In this document: positions 21,572 through 21,997 of the stretch, in pieces
How the letters are laid out: each line of letters opens with the position of its first letter
How positions within the stretch are numbered: position 1 is the stretch's first letter
NCBI GenBank assembly: GCA_003509545.1
Contig: DOLC01000119.1
Coordinates: 1 to 21,997, forward strand
Source: Peptococcaceae bacterium
Lineage (GTDB): Bacteria > Bacillota > DSM-521 > Neomoorellales > Neomoorellaceae
Direction: 5' to 3'
DNA length: 21,997 bases
The notes under the pieces: model-generated
What the model was told of the DNA's origin: nothing
Database searches by the model: none
The model's input: only the letters and a program-made list of their open reading frames with translations
Translations under genes and position numbers: made by a program

Positions 21572-21601
21572 AGCATACTAAAGCAGGCCCGTCCGTGTCA
21601 A
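21572..21601 (-). promoter_or_regulatory. Promoter of the trpP-ecf operon
   Basis: On the minus strand there is a perfect TTGACA (21596-21601), an 18-nt spacer and TATGCT (21572-21577). A 7-bp inverted repeat TATGCTG / CAGCATA (21548-21554, 21571-21577) overlaps the -10 and early transcribed region and could be an operator. Confidence 0.75.
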
Positions 21602-21611
21602 GTACAATTCC

Positions 21612-21641
21612 TTGACTTTTTCGACGTCCTGGCGCTATAAT
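21612..21641 (+). promoter_or_regulatory. Divergent sigma-A promoter
   Basis: TTGACT (21612-21617), an 18-nt spacer and a perfect TATAAT (21636-21641). Its -35 lies 10 nt from the -35 of the divergent trpP promoter, so the two cannot be occupied independently. Start predicted near 21648. Confidence 0.8.
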
Positions 21642-21650
21642 GGGAGCGGC

Positions 21651-21775
21651 TTCCGGCCGGCCGAGGAGGGCCGTGGGCTTTTCGGCCCTTGGAGCGGTCA
21701 TAGGCACACCTAAGGACCGGGGAGTTCAGGGACGGAGGGAACGGTCCCCGTCCGGGAGTAGAGGTGCGGCCGGAA
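21651..21775 (+). ncRNA. Candidate structured leader RNA
   Basis: Starting about 3 nt after the predicted +1, TTCCGGCCG (21651-21659) pairs perfectly with CGGCCGGAA (21767-21775), closing a loop of about 107 nt. Inside are three hairpins: 21667-21673/21683-21689 (7 bp), 21695-21699/21715-21719 with an inner AGG/CCT stem, and 21730-21735/21748-21753 (6 bp). An alternative pairing GGACCG/CGGTCC would disrupt the last two. This architecture suggests a riboswitch or cis-acting ncRNA. I could not match it to a class I know. Confidence 0.45.
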
Positions 21776-21828
21776 AATGTCTTTTGGCGGTGAAGTTTGT
21801 TGCCGCCTTGCGGGGGAGATGGCCGGAA

Positions 21829-21997
21829 ATGGAAGAGTGCTGCTGTTGCTGCGAATCCACCCCCGGAAGGGACCGGTGTCCCCGGTGCGGGCAAACGGGT
21901 ATGGCCGTGAAGAAAATCACGGTAAAGACACCCATGCCGCTGGTGCGGCACCAGCAGAAGGATGAAAACAAACGGGCTGGCATTTGTTTGGAGCAAG
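21829..21997 (+). CDS. Cysteine-rich zinc-ribbon-like protein, 3' end beyond window
   Basis: The first 56 codons are visible and the frame is still open at the window edge. The start is MEECCCCCES, then CPRCGQTGMAVKKITVKTP. A cysteine cluster, a CPxCG knuckle and a following V-x-ITVK strand are the hallmark of the zinc/2Fe-2S-binding N-terminal domain of CopZ-like copper chaperones and related small proteins. GGGGGAG lies 10 nt before ATG21829, and a strong promoter with a structured leader lies upstream. After TVKTP the family normally continues with SLLKP-type sequence. Here the frame instead enters the dispersed repeat (reading MPLVRHQQKDEN), so the gene may be truncated or remodelled by the repeat. 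It could also be a different small cysteine-rich family. Confidence 0.6.
   Translation, partial: MEECCCCCESTPGRDRCPRCGQTGMAVKKITVKTPMPLVRHQQKDENKRAGICLEQ
21933..21969 (+). repeat. Dispersed short repeat, copy 2
   Basis: Direct repeat of 3145-3181. Positions 21945-21969 are identical to 3157-3181, and the flank back to 21933 differs by three transitions only. In this copy the left part forms a perfect GCTGGTG-CGG-CACCAGC hairpin that copy 1 lacks. It lies in frame inside the cysteine-rich ORF. Confidence 0.75.

Noticed and set aside
21777..21965. ORF starting at 21777 on the plus strand
   Set aside because: No homology and no ribosome site; the overlapping frame from 21829 has a clear cysteine-rich start and a ribosome site.
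1..21997. CRISPR arrays, tRNA or rRNA genes, transposases, prophage genes
   Set aside because: I looked for regularly spaced repeats, tRNA-like folds and transposase or integrase motifs and saw none.

Overview
The window is GC-rich chromosomal DNA that most likely comes from a thermophilic, spore-forming clostridium of the Moorella / Thermanaeromonas / Desulfotomaculum kind. Four things support this: a spore-type LonC protease, the DUF1659-DUF2922-YvrJ trio, an ECF transporter with a TrpP-like substrate component, and an agr-type peptide-signalling locus behind a sigma-H-like promoter. The rpsF-ssb-rpsR ... rplI ... dnaB cluster usually lies near oriC in Firmicutes. No origin is visible here. 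The species assignment is inference.

Layout, left to right. Positions 214-1943 (+): yedF, a HEAT-repeat protein and a DUF951 protein, closely spaced. 1911-2366 (-): a CGGC-domain cysteine-rich protein, convergent with DUF951. 2673-3574 (+): DUF1659, DUF2922 and YvrJ small proteins, with a hairpin-rich spacer that carries one copy of a 25-bp repeat. 3709-4905 (-): a small siroheme-reductase-like protein and a cysteine-rich partner. 5037-10913 (-): a long replication/translation operon, rpsF-ssb-rpsR-DUF2232-rplI-lonC-dnaB, behind a clear sigma-A promoter. 11168-13277 (-): nfeD and slipin, ending in a 15-bp-stem terminator. 13432-14007 (-): rubrerythrin with its own promoter and terminator. 14267-15049 (+): tRNA m1A methyltransferase.

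15214-18233 (-) is the most unusual part. It encodes a kinase-less membrane protein resembling an AgrC sensor domain, then AgrB, then a 43-codon agrD gene, then a membrane GGDEF/HD-GYP protein. A good match to a sigma-H promoter precedes the set. No histidine kinase or response regulator is present, so peptide signalling may feed into cyclic-di-GMP turnover.

18381-21417 (-) is an ECF transporter operon (trpP-like S component, two ATPases, EcfT). Its roughly 150-nt leader has ten GAG triplets in 44 nt followed by a near-perfect intrinsic terminator. This is the layout of TRAP-controlled tryptophan attenuation. Divergent from it, a second strong promoter at 21612-21641 starts a transcript that begins with a roughly 125-nt multibranch-foldable RNA. 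The transcript runs into a cysteine-rich zinc-ribbon-like ORF that leaves the window, and the second copy of the 25-bp repeat lies inside that ORF.
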